Assembly: GCF_000787775.1 (NCBI RefSeq) | Contig: NZ_BBPM01000002.1 | Coordinates: 62,001 to 126,000, forward strand | Source: Streptacidiphilus carbonis | GTDB taxonomy: Bacteria > Actinomycetota > Actinomycetes > Streptomycetales > Streptomycetaceae | DNA length: 64,000 nt | Reading direction: 5' to 3' | Shown here: positions 20,038 through 29,400 of the stretch, one piece after another | How positions within the stretch are numbered: the first letter of the stretch is position 1 | How the letters are laid out: each line of letters starts with the position of its first letter | Notes under the pieces: model-generated | Told to the model about the DNA's origin: nothing | The model's database searches: none | Seen by the model: the letters and a program-made list of their open reading frames with translations, nothing else | Made by a program: the position numbers and the translations under genes

Positions 20038-21750
20038 TCAGTCCTTGGGGCGGTGCCGACCGGACAGGGTGAGTGCCCGCTGGTAGGCCCAGTAGAGCAG
20101 CACCGCGGCGAACACCAGGCACCAGATGACGGCCAGCGGGGCGCTGGGCCCGTGGCCGAGGCCGAACGCCAGGGCGAGAGCGGGGACCAGGGTGACCGGC
20201 CCCGCGGCGTACCAGGCCAGGAAGATGAACGGGCCCATGCTGCCCATCCCGGTCGGCGAGTACATCAGCTCCTGCCGGGACGGGCCGCGGCAGGCGTTCA
20301 CCATCGCCGCCGCGGTCAGCGGCAGGGCGGCGACCGGGGCCAGCCACACCGCGTCGCCCGCTCCGGCCAGGGAGGCCACCACGGCGCCGACCGCCGCCAG
20401 CCCCACGCCGGCGAGCGCCGGGACCACCGCGTGACGCAGCATCAGCTCGCCGTAGGGGTACGGCGACCAGCCGGCCCGGCGCGGATCGTCGGCCTCCACC
20501 CGGGCCGGTTCCGCGAGTTGGGCCACCGCCAGGTAGCCGAAGGCCACCGAGCAGGCCATGGTCAGCAGCCGGTCGACACCGCTGGCCGCCAGCGCGGCGG
20601 GCGCCAGCAGCAGCGCCGGCGCCGAGAACAGCACCGCGCGGCCGAGCCGGGACGGGGCGCGCAGCAGGGCGGTGAGGTCGCGCCAGGGGACGGCCAGCCA
20701 GGGCCGGGTGGGCGGCGGGATCCGCAGCCGGACCCGGCGGGCCCGCTGGTCGGACTGGGCCAGCACCATGCGGGCCGAACGCAGTTCGGCGGTCCGCAGC
20801 GCCGCGGCGACCCCGGCCGCCGTACGCGCCCGGTGCCGCAGACTGCTCAACGGGATCCCCGGGGCCGCCCGGTACGCGAGCACCAGCGCCACCGCCGTCA
20901 GCAGCACCAGCGGGACCAGCGCCGCCCAGCCGCCGGGCACCGCCGCCGTGGTGGGGGTGAGCCCGGCGAGGGCCGGCCAGCCCCAGGGGCCGGACCACAT
21001 CTCGATCCGCTCCAGCAGCGTGGAACCGTGCCCGTTCCAGGCCATGGCGCTCTGCACACCGAGCAGCAGCACCAGCACCGCGACCACCGGGGTCGCCCTG
21101 CGGACGAAGCGGGCCGCCCCCTGGTAGCGCTCCACCGCGACGGCGCAGCAGGTCGCCAGCAGCGGCACGCACAGCCCGCCGAACAGCGCCCAGCCGAAGG
21201 CCGGCAGGAAGCCGGTGCGGTCCATCAGCCCCAGCGCCACCCCTGAGGCCGCCGCCGCCAGCAGCCCGGGCACCAGCGCGACGGCGCAGGAGGTCCAGAA
21301 CCACGGCCGCAGCACCGGTCCCGGTCGCAGCGGCTGGGCCAGCAGCCAGTCGACGGTGGCCCGCGGCGCGACCACCGGGCCGCGCCACAGCGCGTCCCTG
21401 GCCACCACCAGTATCAGACCGAGGCTCAACGCGCAGACCGCGGCGGGCAGCGCGGCCAGCAGCTGGGCGCCGTGGGCGGTGTAGTCGGTGCCCATCGAGG
21501 CGTTGGCGAAGGCCCCGATCGAGAACATCCCGCCCCAGGCGACGACGATCATCAGGCCGACGTAGACGGTGTAGCCGATCTGGCCGGCCCGTGAACGGCG
21601 GTGCGGCGCGCGCAGGGCGCGCAGCAGGTCCAGGGTGTCGTCGGTCCAGTCCACCCATTCGGACGCGACGGACTCTGCCGCAGTGGACTCGGACGGGATG
21701 GGCTCCGACGGGGTGGACCCGGACGGGGCGCCGTCGTCGGCGAGGCTCAC
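20038..21750 (-). CDS. multi-spanning ABC transporter permease-like protein
   Basis: 570 residues; an acidic Ser/Pro-rich N-terminus of about 45 residues, then roughly ten to twelve membrane segments. No signature names a substrate. Its GTG start overlaps the stop of the upstream ATPase gene by 4 nt (GTGA), the standard arrangement for a translationally coupled ABC exporter. Probably two permease subunits dimerise with the ATPase. Family assignment rests on context more than on motifs. Confidence 0.75.
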   Translation of the reverse strand: MSLADDGAPSGSTPSEPIPSESTAAESVASEWVDWTDDTLDLLRALRAPHRRSRAGQIGYTVYVGLMIVVAWGGMFSIGAFANASMGTDYTAHGAQLLAALPAAVCALSLGLILVVARDALWRGPVVAPRATVDWLLAQPLRPGPVLRPWFWTSCAVALVPGLLAAAASGVALGLMDRTGFLPAFGWALFGGLCVPLLATCCAVAVERYQGAARFVRRATPVVAVLVLLLGVQSAMAWNGHGSTLLERIEMWSGPWGWPALAGLTPTTAAVPGGWAALVPLVLLTAVALVLAYRAAPGIPLSSLRHRARTAAGVAAALRTAELRSARMVLAQSDQRARRVRLRIPPPTRPWLAVPWRDLTALLRAPSRLGRAVLFSAPALLLAPAALAASGVDRLLTMACSVAFGYLAVAQLAEPARVEADDPRRAGWSPYPYGELMLRHAVVPALAGVGLAAVGAVVASLAGAGDAVWLAPVAALPLTAAAMVNACRGPSRQELMYSPTGMGSMGPFIFLAWYAAGPVTLVPALALAFGLGHGPSAPLAVIWCLVFAAVLLYWAYQRALTLSGRHRPKD

Positions 21751-22490
21751 CGCGCTCCCCCGGCCGCCGTGCCGGGGAATGCCGTCGGCAGTACGGCCTC
21801 CGGGGTGCCCTGGGCCAGCAGCACGCCGTCCTCCAGCAGCAGCACCCGGTCGGCGACGTGCATCGCCAGGTCGGGGTGGTGGGTGGCGAGCAGCACGGCG
21901 ACCCCGTCTGCGAGTTCGGCCTTGAGCAGGTCGGCCAGCCGCTGCCGGGCGCCGGGGTCGAGCCGCTGCTCGGGCTCGTCCAGGATCAGCAGGTCGCGCG
22001 GGCGGACCAGGGCGGAGGCCAGCAGCAGCGACTGGAGCTGGCCGGAGGAGAGCGATCCGGGCAGCGCCTCGGCGTGCTCGGCCAGGCCGCGGTCGGCGAG
22101 GGCGCGGTCGACCCAGTGCAGCGGCTCCTCCACCCCGTGCGCCACGGCCACCAGCGCCAGGTGCTCACGCACCGTCAGATCCGGGTAGCAGGCCGAGACA
22201 TCGCCGACCACGGCGAGCCTGGCCCGGACCCGGGGGTCGTTCTCGTCCATCGGGACGCCGTCGAGCCTCACGGTGCCGCTGGTGGGGGTGTCCCGTCCGG
22301 CGGCCAGCCGCAGCATGGTCGACTTGCCCGATCCGTTGTGGCCGACCAGGGCGACGCACTCGCCGGCGGCCAGGTCGAGGTTGACCGGCTGCAGGGCGAC
22401 CCGGCCGCCGTAACGGCGGCTCACCTGGTGCAGCGCCAGCAGTGGCGGTCGTACTGCTTTTCTGCTGCCCTGCTTCTTCGCCTGAGCCAT
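21747..22490 (-). CDS. ABC transporter ATP-binding protein
   Basis: 247 residues. Walker A GHNGSGKST (50-58), signature LSSGQ (147-151), Walker B LLILDEPE (ending 174) and H-loop ATHH (about 202-205) are complete, so it should hydrolyse ATP. The signature is LSSGQ, not LSGGQ, a mild variation. It partners the permease-like gene that overlaps it by 4 nt. The short size and lack of a binding protein point to export. The ATG lies 37 nt beyond the tRNA-Gln terminator. Confidence 0.9.
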   Translation of the reverse strand: MAQAKKQGSRKAVRPPLLALHQVSRRYGGRVALQPVNLDLAAGECVALVGHNGSGKSTMLRLAAGRDTPTSGTVRLDGVPMDENDPRVRARLAVVGDVSACYPDLTVREHLALVAVAHGVEEPLHWVDRALADRGLAEHAEALPGSLSSGQLQSLLLASALVRPRDLLILDEPEQRLDPGARQRLADLLKAELADGVAVLLATHHPDLAMHVADRVLLLEDGVLLAQGTPEAVLPTAFPGTAAGGAR

Positions 22491-22526
22491 GCGCGCTGCC
22501 GGCCTCTCAAAATGCGCTCGCAACAT

Positions 22527-22549
22527 ACAAAAAGGCCCTTGCGGGCCTT
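22527..22549 (-). terminator. intrinsic terminator of the tRNA cluster
   Basis: On the minus strand a 7-bp stem AAGGCCC/GGGCCTT with a 4-nt loop is followed by a T-rich run (A-run 22527-22533 on plus). It lies 13 nt beyond the last tRNA-Gln. This is a canonical rho-independent terminator, rare in this GC-rich window. Confidence 0.85.
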
Positions 22550-22561
22550 CGGTTTGCGTTG

Positions 22562-22633
22562 CTGGGGTACCAGGACTCGAACCTAGACTAAGTGAACCAG
22601 AATCACTCGTGCTGCCAATTACACCATACCCCA
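22562..22633 (-). tRNA. tRNA-Gln (CUG), copy 1
   Basis: 72-nt cloverleaf with the U1-A72 pair typical of tRNA-Gln; anticodon loop TTCTGGT gives CUG; T loop GGTTCGAGTCC. The anticodon stem AGTGA/TCACT is fully paired. CCA is not encoded. It differs from the other Gln copy by one base. Confidence 0.96.
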
Positions 22634-22654
22634 AAGGGGTTTCAACCCCTGTGA

Positions 22655-22684
22655 ACAGCCCTCCGGCAGGAGCCGGAGGGCTGT
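22655..22684. terminator. hairpin between tRNA-Glu and tRNA-Gln
   Basis: Perfect 13-bp arms ACAGCCCTCCGGC and GCCGGAGGGCTGT around AGGA. It sits between the third tRNA-Glu and the last tRNA-Gln, so it may terminate part of the transcripts or act as a processing signal. No T tract. Confidence 0.55.
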
Positions 22685-22691
22685 CGTCACG

Positions 22692-22764
22692 TACCCCCGA
22701 CCGGATTCGAACCGGCGCTACTGCCGTGAGAGGGCAGCGTGCTAGGCCGCTACACAACGGGGGC
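22692..22764 (-). tRNA. tRNA-Glu (CUC), copy 1
   Basis: 73-nt cloverleaf; acceptor GCCCCCG/CGGGGGU with G1-U72 wobble, anticodon stem CTGCC/GGCAG, loop CTCTCAC (anticodon CUC), T arm GCCGG-TTCGAAT-CCGGT. CCA not encoded. Identical in sequence to the next two copies. Confidence 0.96.
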
Positions 22765-22847
22765 AAGCTTTGGTGATCCTGCTTCGTCGCCTCGGGGACC
22801 GGAGCCTTCCGGCTGCGTCGACCCGATGGTGAGGGTGGAGGATCTGG

Positions 22848-22920
22848 TACCCCCGACCGGATTCGAACCGGCGCTACTGCCGTGAGAGGGCAGCGTGCTA
22901 GGCCGCTACACAACGGGGGC
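22848..22920 (-). tRNA. tRNA-Glu (CUC), copy 2
   Basis: Identical 73-nt sequence to the neighbouring Glu genes; anticodon CUC. The 83-nt spacer to copy 1 is longer than the 36-nt spacer to copy 3. Confidence 0.96.
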
Positions 22921-22956
22921 TTGATCTGGTACTGCTCGATGTACTGCCGTGGTGCG

Positions 22957-23029
22957 TACCCCCGACCGGATTCGAACCGGCGCTACTGCCGTGAGAGGGC
23001 AGCGTGCTAGGCCGCTACACAACGGGGGC
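22957..23029 (-). tRNA. tRNA-Glu (CUC), copy 3
   Basis: Identical 73-nt sequence to the other two; anticodon CUC. First Glu gene in the direction of transcription, 31 nt after the leading tRNA-Gln. Confidence 0.96.
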
Positions 23030-23060
23030 TCACGAGAGTGGATCTCGTAAGGGAACTGCG

Positions 23061-23132
23061 CTGGGGTACCAGGACTCGAACCTAGACTAAATGAACCAGA
23101 ATCACTCGTGCTGCCAATTACACCATACCCCA
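23061..23132 (-). tRNA. tRNA-Gln (CUG), copy 2
   Basis: 72 nt, anticodon CUG. Differs from the other copy only at position 42 (C to U), which turns the G28-C42 anticodon-stem pair into G-U. It is the first gene of the cluster, about 65 nt from the predicted transcription start. Confidence 0.95.
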
Positions 23133-23205
23133 TTGGCTGTCCAGGTGATCTTGGTGAGAGTTTCTGGTCCTCTCCCCGTCCCTCCCGGGCGGCGCAACAA
23201 GAAGA

Positions 23206-23234
23206 ACGTTACCCGATGGGGGGCACCGCACCAA
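23206..23234 (-). promoter_or_regulatory. promoter of the tRNA cluster
   Basis: On the minus strand, -35 TTGGTG (23229-23234) and -10 TAACGT (23206-23211) with a 17-bp spacer, just upstream of the first tRNA-Gln and downstream of the gltX terminator. The -10 hexamer is the same as the one proposed for hupS. Confidence 0.55.
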
Positions 23235-23243
23235 AATCGATAA

Positions 23244-23279
23244 GTCCTGCCCGGCGGGCATGTGCCCGCCGGGCAGGAC
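23244..23279. terminator. gltX terminator
   Basis: Near-perfect palindrome with 17-bp arms (GTCCTGCCCGGCGGGCA and its complement) and a minimal loop, 8 nt beyond the gltX stop. It separates gltX from the tRNA promoter. Confidence 0.85.
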
Positions 23280-23286
23280 CGGGCGG

Positions 23287-24804
23287 TCAGGCCCGGGTCA
23301 GCTCCAGCGCGGCCCGCAGCCTGCGCAGGGTCTCCTCCCGGCCGAGCAGTTCCATCGACTCGAAGAGCGGCGGCGAGACCCGGCGGCCGGTGACGGCGAC
23401 GCGCAGCGGGGTGAAGGCGAACTTGGGCTTGATGCCCAGGCCCTCGACCAGGGCGGCGCGCAGGACGGCCTGGATGTCGTCCGGGTCGAAGCCCTCCAGC
23501 CCGTCCAGCGCGGCGATGGAGGCCTCCAGCACCGGTGCGGCGTCCGGAGTGAGCACCTTCTCGGCGTCGGCCGGGTCGAGGGCGAAGTCCTCGGGGGCGA
23601 CGAAGAGGAAGCCGAGCATGCCGACCACCTCGCCGAGGACCACCATCCGCTCCTGGGTCAGCGGGGCGGCCGCGATCAGCAGGTCCAGCTGCGCGTCGGT
23701 CGGGCCCTCGGCGGCGAACAGCCCGGCCGCGGTGAGGTAGGGGACCAGCCGGCGGACGAACTCGGCGGGCGCGAGGGCGCGCAGGTGCTCCGCGTTGATC
23801 GCCTCCGCCTTCTTGAGGTCGAACCGCGCCGGGTTGGCGTTGACCTTGGCGAGGTCGAAGGCGGCGACCATCTCCTCCATCGAGAACCGGTCCCGGTCCT
23901 CGGCCAGCGACCAGCCCAGCAGGGCCAGGTAGTTGAGCAGCCCTTCGGGGAGGAAGCCGCGCTCGCGGTAGAGGTTGAGCGAGGCCTGCGGGTCGCGCTT
24001 GGACAGTTTCTTGTTGCCCTCGCCCATGACATAGGGGAGGTGTCCGAACTGCGGGGCCGGGCCGGTGGTGATGCCCAGCTCGGCCAGTGCGCCGTAGAGC
24101 GCGATCTGACGGGGGGTGGAGGAGAGCAGGTCCTCGCCGCGCAGCACATGGGTGATCCCCATCAGCGCGTCGTCCACCGGGTTCACCAGGGTGTAGAGGG
24201 GTGCGCCGTTGGCCCGGACGATGCCGTAGTCCGGCACGTTCTCCGGGGTGAAGGTCAGCTCGCCGCGGACCAGGTCGGTGAAGGTGATCGGCGCGTCGGG
24301 CATCCGGAAGCGGACGATCGGGCTGCGCCCCTCGGCCCGGTAGGCCGCGACCTGCTCGTCGCTCAGGGCGCGGCAGTGGCCGTCGTAGCCGGAGGGCCGG
24401 CCGGCCGCGCGGGCGGCCTCGCGGCGGGCGTCCAGCTCCTCGGTGGAGCAGTAGCAGTGGTAGGCGCGGCCGGAGTCCAGCAGCTTGGCCGCGACGTCCG
24501 CGTAGACGTCCATCCGCTGCGACTGCCGGTAGGGCGCGTGCGGCCCTCCGACCTCGGGTCCCTCGTCCCAGTCGAAGCCGAGCCAGCGCATGGCCTCCAG
24601 CAGCTGGTTGTAGGAGTCCTCGGAGTCGCGGGCCGCGTCGGTGTCCTCGATCCGGAACACCAGGGTGCCGCCGTTGTGCCGGGCGAAGGCCCAGTTGAAC
24701 AGGGCGGTGCGGACCAGGCCGACGTGCGGGTTGCCGGTCGGGGAGGGGCAGAAGCGGACCCGCACACTGGGGTCGGCCGCTGCGCCGGGGGTGGAGTTAG
24801 CCAC
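23287..24804 (-). CDS. gltX: glutamyl-tRNA synthetase
   Basis: Class I synthetase charging tRNA-Glu. 505 residues with the HIGH-box variant NPHVG (25-29) and KLSKR at 266-270. The window also holds gatB and gatA, and streptomycetes generally lack GlnRS, so this enzyme is probably non-discriminating and also makes Glu-tRNA(Gln). The GTG start overlaps the stop of the upstream FAH gene by 8 nt and has AAGGTGAT upstream. Five tRNA genes for its substrates lie directly downstream. Confidence 0.97.
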   Translation of the reverse strand: MANSTPGAAADPSVRVRFCPSPTGNPHVGLVRTALFNWAFARHNGGTLVFRIEDTDAARDSEDSYNQLLEAMRWLGFDWDEGPEVGGPHAPYRQSQRMDVYADVAAKLLDSGRAYHCYCSTEELDARREAARAAGRPSGYDGHCRALSDEQVAAYRAEGRSPIVRFRMPDAPITFTDLVRGELTFTPENVPDYGIVRANGAPLYTLVNPVDDALMGITHVLRGEDLLSSTPRQIALYGALAELGITTGPAPQFGHLPYVMGEGNKKLSKRDPQASLNLYRERGFLPEGLLNYLALLGWSLAEDRDRFSMEEMVAAFDLAKVNANPARFDLKKAEAINAEHLRALAPAEFVRRLVPYLTAAGLFAAEGPTDAQLDLLIAAAPLTQERMVVLGEVVGMLGFLFVAPEDFALDPADAEKVLTPDAAPVLEASIAALDGLEGFDPDDIQAVLRAALVEGLGIKPKFAFTPLRVAVTGRRVSPPLFESMELLGREETLRRLRAALELTRA

Positions 24805-25579
24805 GCTTGATCACCTTGTTGGTGAGAGTGCCGATGCCTTCGATGGAGACGGCGACCTCGTCGCCGACGTTCAGGGGGCCGACACCCGCGGGGGTGCCGG
24901 TGAGGATGACGTCGCCGGGGAGCAATGTCATCGCCTCGGTGATGTGCGCGATCAGGTCCGCGACCGAGCGCACCATCTGCGAGGTGCGGCCGGCCTGGCG
25001 CAGCTCGCCGTTGACGGTGCAGGTGACGGCCAGGTCGGCCGGGTCGAGCTCGGTCTCGATCCAGGGGCCGAGCGGGCAGGAGGTGTCGAAGCCCTTGGCC
25101 CTGGCCCACTGGCCCTCGCGCTGCTGCACGTCGCGCGCGGTCACATCGTTGGCGCAGGTGTAGCCGAAGACCACCTCGGGGACCCGCTCGTGCGGCACGT
25201 CGCGGCACATCCGGCCGATGACCACGGCCAGCTCGGCCTCGTACTGGACGTCGGAGGAGAACGGCGGGTAGGCGATGTTCTCGGTGGGGCCGACCACGGC
25301 GGTGGAGGGCTTGAAGAAGGTGAGCGGGACCTCGGGGACCTCGTTGCCCAGCTCCGCGGCGTGCGCGGCGTAGTTGCGGCCCACCGCGACGATCTTGTTG
25401 GGCAGCATCGGGGGCAGCAGCCGCACGTCCTTGAGCGGCAGTACCTGGCCGGTGGGCTGCAGGTCGCCGAAGGGGTGGCCGGAGAGCACATGCAGGGTCA
25501 GCTCCTCCGGTCGGGCGGCGTCCCCCTCGACGACACCGAAGGAAACGGTCCCCTCACTGGAAAACCTGGCGATACGCAC
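24797..25579 (-). CDS. fumarylacetoacetate hydrolase family protein
   Basis: 260 residues. The FAH fold is seen in the metal-binding set [13 protein letters not shown], the [15 protein letters not shown] segment and [16 protein letters not shown] near the C-terminus. Relatives act as fumarylpyruvate hydrolases, 2-hydroxyhepta-2,4-diene-dioate isomerases or oxaloacetate decarboxylases; the substrate cannot be picked here. GTG start with AGAGGAC upstream. Its overlap with gltX is conserved in streptomycetes, which suggests a housekeeping role. Confidence 0.87.
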   Translation of the reverse strand: MRIARFSSEGTVSFGVVEGDAARPEELTLHVLSGHPFGDLQPTGQVLPLKDVRLLPPMLPNKIVAVGRNYAAHAAELGNEVPEVPLTFFKPSTAVVGPTENIAYPPFSSDVQYEAELAVVIGRMCRDVPHERVPEVVFGYTCANDVTARDVQQREGQWARAKGFDTSCPLGPWIETELDPADLAVTCTVNGELRQAGRTSQMVRSVADLIAHITEAMTLLPGDVILTGTPAGVGPLNVGDEVAVSIEGIGTLTNKVIKRG

Positions 25580-25640
25580 GGTGGCTGCTGTCCTCTTCGG
25601 GCTCGCGGATGGTGGTGCCGCCAGCCTATCCGCCGGGACG

Positions 25641-25677
25641 CCGAGGGCCCTGCCGGTTTCCCCGGCAGGGCCCTCGG
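25641..25677. terminator. terminator after the 63-residue gene
   Basis: Perfect 16-bp arms CCGAGGGCCCTGCCGG and CCGGCAGGGCCCTCGG around a 5-nt loop. It lies 33 nt beyond the stop of the small gene and upstream of the FAH gene. Confidence 0.85.
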
Positions 25678-25709
25678 TGGTACCCGGTCGGCTCTTCCCG
25701 ACCGGCCGG

Positions 25710-25901
25710 CTACTGCTGCTCGTCCCGTACCGGTGCGACCATCAGGTTGGTGCGCCGGGGGTTGGCGGTCTGCTGAGGCAGTTGGGACTGCTCGGTCGCG
25801 GAGCTGCGCAGGGCGGGGGCGCCGTCGACGGGCAGGGAGGCGAGAGTCGTCCGGCGCGGGTTGGCGGTCGGACGGAAGCTCATCGTCGTCTTGGTGGACA
25901 C
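25710..25901 (-). CDS. small protein with duplicated TANPRRT motif
   Basis: 63 residues, MSTKTTMSFRPTANPRRTT to VAPVRDEQQ, from a GTG with GAGGT about 9 nt upstream. TANPRRT occurs twice (about residues 12-18 and 45-51), each followed by a Leu and hydrophobic residues (TLASLP, NLMVAP). No membrane segment or signal peptide. It has its own strong terminator, so it is probably a real monocistronic gene. I do not recognise the family; the duplicated motif could be a binding module. Confidence 0.65.
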   Translation of the reverse strand: MSTKTTMSFRPTANPRRTTLASLPVDGAPALRSSATEQSQLPQQTANPRRTNLMVAPVRDEQQ

Positions 25902-25994
25902 GCGGACTACCTCACAGGGGCAGAAGGGCGGAAGATCGGTCGCGCATCAGGATCTCATTCCACACCGGAGCCTCTTCGCACTACCTCAACTCCT

Positions 25995-26008
25995 GTGAGT
26001 TTGCTCAC
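25995..26008. promoter_or_regulatory. inverted repeat GTGAG-N4-CTCAC
   Basis: Perfect 5-bp arms GTGAG and CTCAC separated by TTTG, about 95 nt upstream of the small divergent gene. It resembles the AGTGA-Nm-TCACT pattern reported for BldD operators, but GntR-type sites also look like this. Confidence 0.35.
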
Positions 26009-26246
26009 TTCTGGCTCATGAAGTTCCGACAGTTACGACATTGTGCCCTGTTGCGACAAACAGACATCCTGTGGCAGACCGGACAAAACCATCACGGGGC
26101 GTAACGCCGTTCGGGCACGCGGCATCCCACTCCTGTCCGAAACGTGCGGTATTCCAGGGGGATCGGAGCACAATCTGTCAAGGGAGAGCGGCAGAGAGTA
26201 ACCGAAATGGCTACCCTGTGTCGCCCCTTGTTGCAGGTGCGGCACT

Positions 26247-26260
26247 GTGCTGAAATTCCA
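26247..26260 (+). repeat. shared element upstream of cvnA, copy 1
   Basis: GTGCTGAAATTCCA, identical to 31903-31916. Both lie upstream of a cvnA gene on the same strand, 178 and 62 nt from the respective starts. Possibly a regulatory site common to both conservons. Confidence 0.5.
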
Positions 26261-26438
26261 CGGACCGCCGGAGGCCGCCCCTCCACTGCGCTACTGCCAG
26301 CGCCGGGGCCCACTCCTACGGCGGCACGGGCACACAACAGGGTCTGTTGAAACAGGACCCGGGCCCGCCCGAAACTCGACACCGTCCTGCTTCCGCGTAC
26401 GCGTGGACAGGGCGCCTGGTCCAGAGGTTGCGACGCTA

Positions 26439-29400
26439 GTGCAGGGACGTATCAAGAGGGGTGGCGGCGGCCCGGGCGACCCGGCGGACCGCGAAGCAGC
26501 CGTTCGTCAGCAGCAGGCGCCGCCCGCGGCGCCTCCGACGGCGAACTCGACCGACGGTGGCCGAGAGGGCGGGTCCGCCGGCAGCCGGCAGAACCAGGGG
26601 CGCGAGGCGCTTCGGACGAAGACGGCGGCGGGCGACGGGCGGGCCGATGCCGCGAAGGCCCGAATAGGCCGGCTCACTCCGACCAGGGTCACCGGCATGA
26701 AGCGCTACGCCCTGAGCAACTGGCGTATCCGGACCAGGCTGACCGCGCTGCTGATCCTCCCGGTGATCGCGGCCATGGTGCTGGGTGGTTTCCGCATCCA
26801 GTCGTCGCTGCAGACCCAGCAGCAGCTCGCCAAGGCGTCCCAGCTCGGTACGGTCGCCCAGAGCGCGACCCTGCTCGCCACGGCGCTGGAGGACGAGCGC
26901 GACACCGCGGCCGGCATCTCCACCGCCACCGGTGACCAGACCGCGGACGCCATCCAGGCGGCACAGAAGATCACCGCCGCCCGGATCATCAACTTCAACT
27001 CCCTCACCAACGGCCTGGACACGGCCTCGCTGCCCGGCAACGCCATCGACATCCTCACCATCAAGACCAACCTGCAGCAGCTCATGAACATCCGGGGAGT
27101 CTCCTTCTCCCTCGGCGGCACCAACATCCTGCAGTCGGTCAACGCCTACGACGGACTGATCAAGCCGCTGCTGACGCTCAGCCAGGACATCGCCCTGGCC
27201 TCCAGCAACGCCCAGCTGATCCAGAGCACCCGTGCCCTGCAGGAGTTCTCGCTGTGGAAGGAGGACATGTCGATCCAGCGGGCGGTGATCAGCGCCGCGC
27301 TCGCCTCGAACCCGCAGAAGCTGCAGAGCGGTGACCAGGCCTACGCCGCCAGCGCCCGGACCGACGCCGCCAGCGCCCAGCAGGCCTTCACGAGCCTCTA
27401 CCTCGGCGGCAAGACCGCTGCCCAGTCCTTCACCGCGACCTGGGCCAACAACATCAACGTCCAGAAGTCGGAGCAGCTCGCCAAGACCGTCCTGGCGACC
27501 CCCGAGGGCCTGTCCGCGTATCCCAAGCTCCCCCAGTACACCGACTGGGACGCCGAGGCCAGCAGCCAGATCACGCTGATGGGACAGGGCGAGAACGTCC
27601 TGGTCCTCGGCCTGAACCAGCAGACCGCAAGTCTGAGCAGCTCGGCACGGACCGACGCGATCGTCAACGCGGTGCTGATCGGCCTGGTCCTGCTCGTCGC
27701 CATCGTCGGCGCCGTGATCGTGGCCCGCTCCATGGTCCGCACGCTGGGCCGGATGCAGCACGCGGCCGAGGACGTCGCCGAGAACCGGCTGCCCGAGCTG
27801 GTCCGCACCCTGTCCGAGTCGGACCCGCAGGACGTGGACACCTCGGTCGAGCCGATCGGCATCAACACCACCGACGAGATCGGCCACGTGGCCCGGGCCT
27901 TCGACCAGGTGCACGCCCAGGCCGTCCGCCTCGCCGCCGAGCAGGCTCTGCTGCGAGGCAACATCAACGCGATGTTCACCAACCTCTCGCGCCGCTCCCA
28001 GGGCCTGATCCAGCGCCAGCTGTCGATGATCTCCGAGCTGGAGAGCCGCGAGGCCGACCCGGACCAGCTGGCCAGCCTCTTCAAGCTGGACCACCTCGCC
28101 ACCCGTATGCGCCGGAACGGTGAGAACCTGCTGGTCCTCGCGGGTGAGGACCCCGGCCGCCGGTGGACCCGCCCGGTCCCGCTGGTCGACGTGCTCCGCG
28201 CCGCCGCCTCCGAGGTGGAGCAGTACGAGCGGATCGAACTGGCCTCGGTGCCCACCGCCGACGTCGCCGGACGGGTCGTCAACGACCTCGTCCACCTGCT
28301 CGCCGAGCTGCTGGAGAACGCGACCTCGTTCTCCAGCCCGCAGACCCGGGTCCGGGTCACCGGCCACGCCCTGCCGGACGGCCGGGTGCTGGTCGAGATC
28401 CACGACACCGGCATCGGCCTCTCCCCCGACGACCTGGCCGAGATCAACGAGCGGCTGGCGAACCCGCCGGTGGTGGACGTCTCCGTCTCCCGCCGCATGG
28501 GCCTCTTCGTGGTCGGTCGGCTCTCGCTGCGGCACGGCATCCGGATCCAGCTGCGCCCCAGCGACTCCGGCGGTACCACCGCACTGGTCATGCTGCCGGT
28601 GGACGTCACCAACGCGGCCGAGCGCCGCGGCGGTGCGGCCGGTCCCGGCCAGCAGCGCCCGCAGGGCGCCCCCGGCCAGGGCGGCCCCGGTGCACCGGGC
28701 GGTCCGGTCGGCATGCAGCAGCGCGGCGTGCCCCAGGCTCCCGGTCGCGCGCCGCTGGGCGGCGGCCCCTCGGGCGGCCCCGGCGCACGTCCCTCGCTGC
28801 CCCCGCAGCCCGCTCCGACCCAGCCGGGCCTGCCCCGGCGCAGCGACACCCCGGGGCTGCCGCAGGGTTCCTCGCCGATGGGCGCCCCGGCGCCCGGCCG
28901 CCCGGGCGGTCAGCCGCAGCCGGCGCAGGCCCAGCAGGACCCGTTCCTGTCGGGCCCGGCGCCGCAGGGCCCCGGAACGCAGCAGCGCGGCCCGCAGGGA
29001 CCCCTGCCGCAGCAGGGCGTGCCGCAGGGCATGCAGCCGCTGGACGAGCAGGGCCTGTGGTCCGAGCAGCCCCAGCACGGATCGCCGGCCCCGTCCGGTC
29101 GCCCGCAGCCGCAGGCCGGCCGGCCCACCGCGCCGACCGGACAGCCTTCGGGCCCCGGCGAGATGGACAGCACCGCGCAGTTCGCCCGGCCGCACTTCGA
29201 CGAGGAGCCGGCCCGGCCGGTCCCCCCGCAGCCGGTGCCGCCGCGGCCGGTCGAGCCGCAGTCCTTCGAGCCGCAGTCCTACGCACCGCAGCAGCCCCAG
29301 CGGCCGCAGCCGCAGCAGGCTCCGCCCCAGCAGGTCCCGCCCCAGCAGGTCCCGCCGCAGCAGCAGGCGCCCGCCCAGCCGGTGGCGCTCCCCGCCGCCG

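Larger units (their letters stand above)
25902..26438. other. divergent intergenic region upstream of conservon 1
   Basis: About 540 bp with lower GC than its surroundings. It holds a 14-bp inverted repeat (25995-26008) and the element GTGCTGAAATTCCA (26247-26260), which recurs before the second cvnA gene. In-frame codons upstream of the chosen cvnA start are present, but the shared element is not in frame in the second operon, so I treat it as non-coding. No convincing promoter hexamers. Confidence 0.5.

Noticed and set aside
18575-21658. A 1027-codon frame overlapping the PIG-V-like and ABC permease genes
   Set aside because: Out of frame with both membrane proteins, whose hydrophobic segments and coupled starts are convincing.
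18721-22490. A three-gene export and glycosylation system made of the PIG-V-like protein and the ABC pair
   Set aside because: The PIG-V-like gene is about 90 bp away from the permease gene with no overlap, and no shared substrate evidence exists.
26247-26438. An earlier GTG start for the first cvnA, at the shared 14-nt element
   Set aside because: The same element before the second cvnA is out of frame, and the later GTG has a better ribosome site and a family-like N-terminus.
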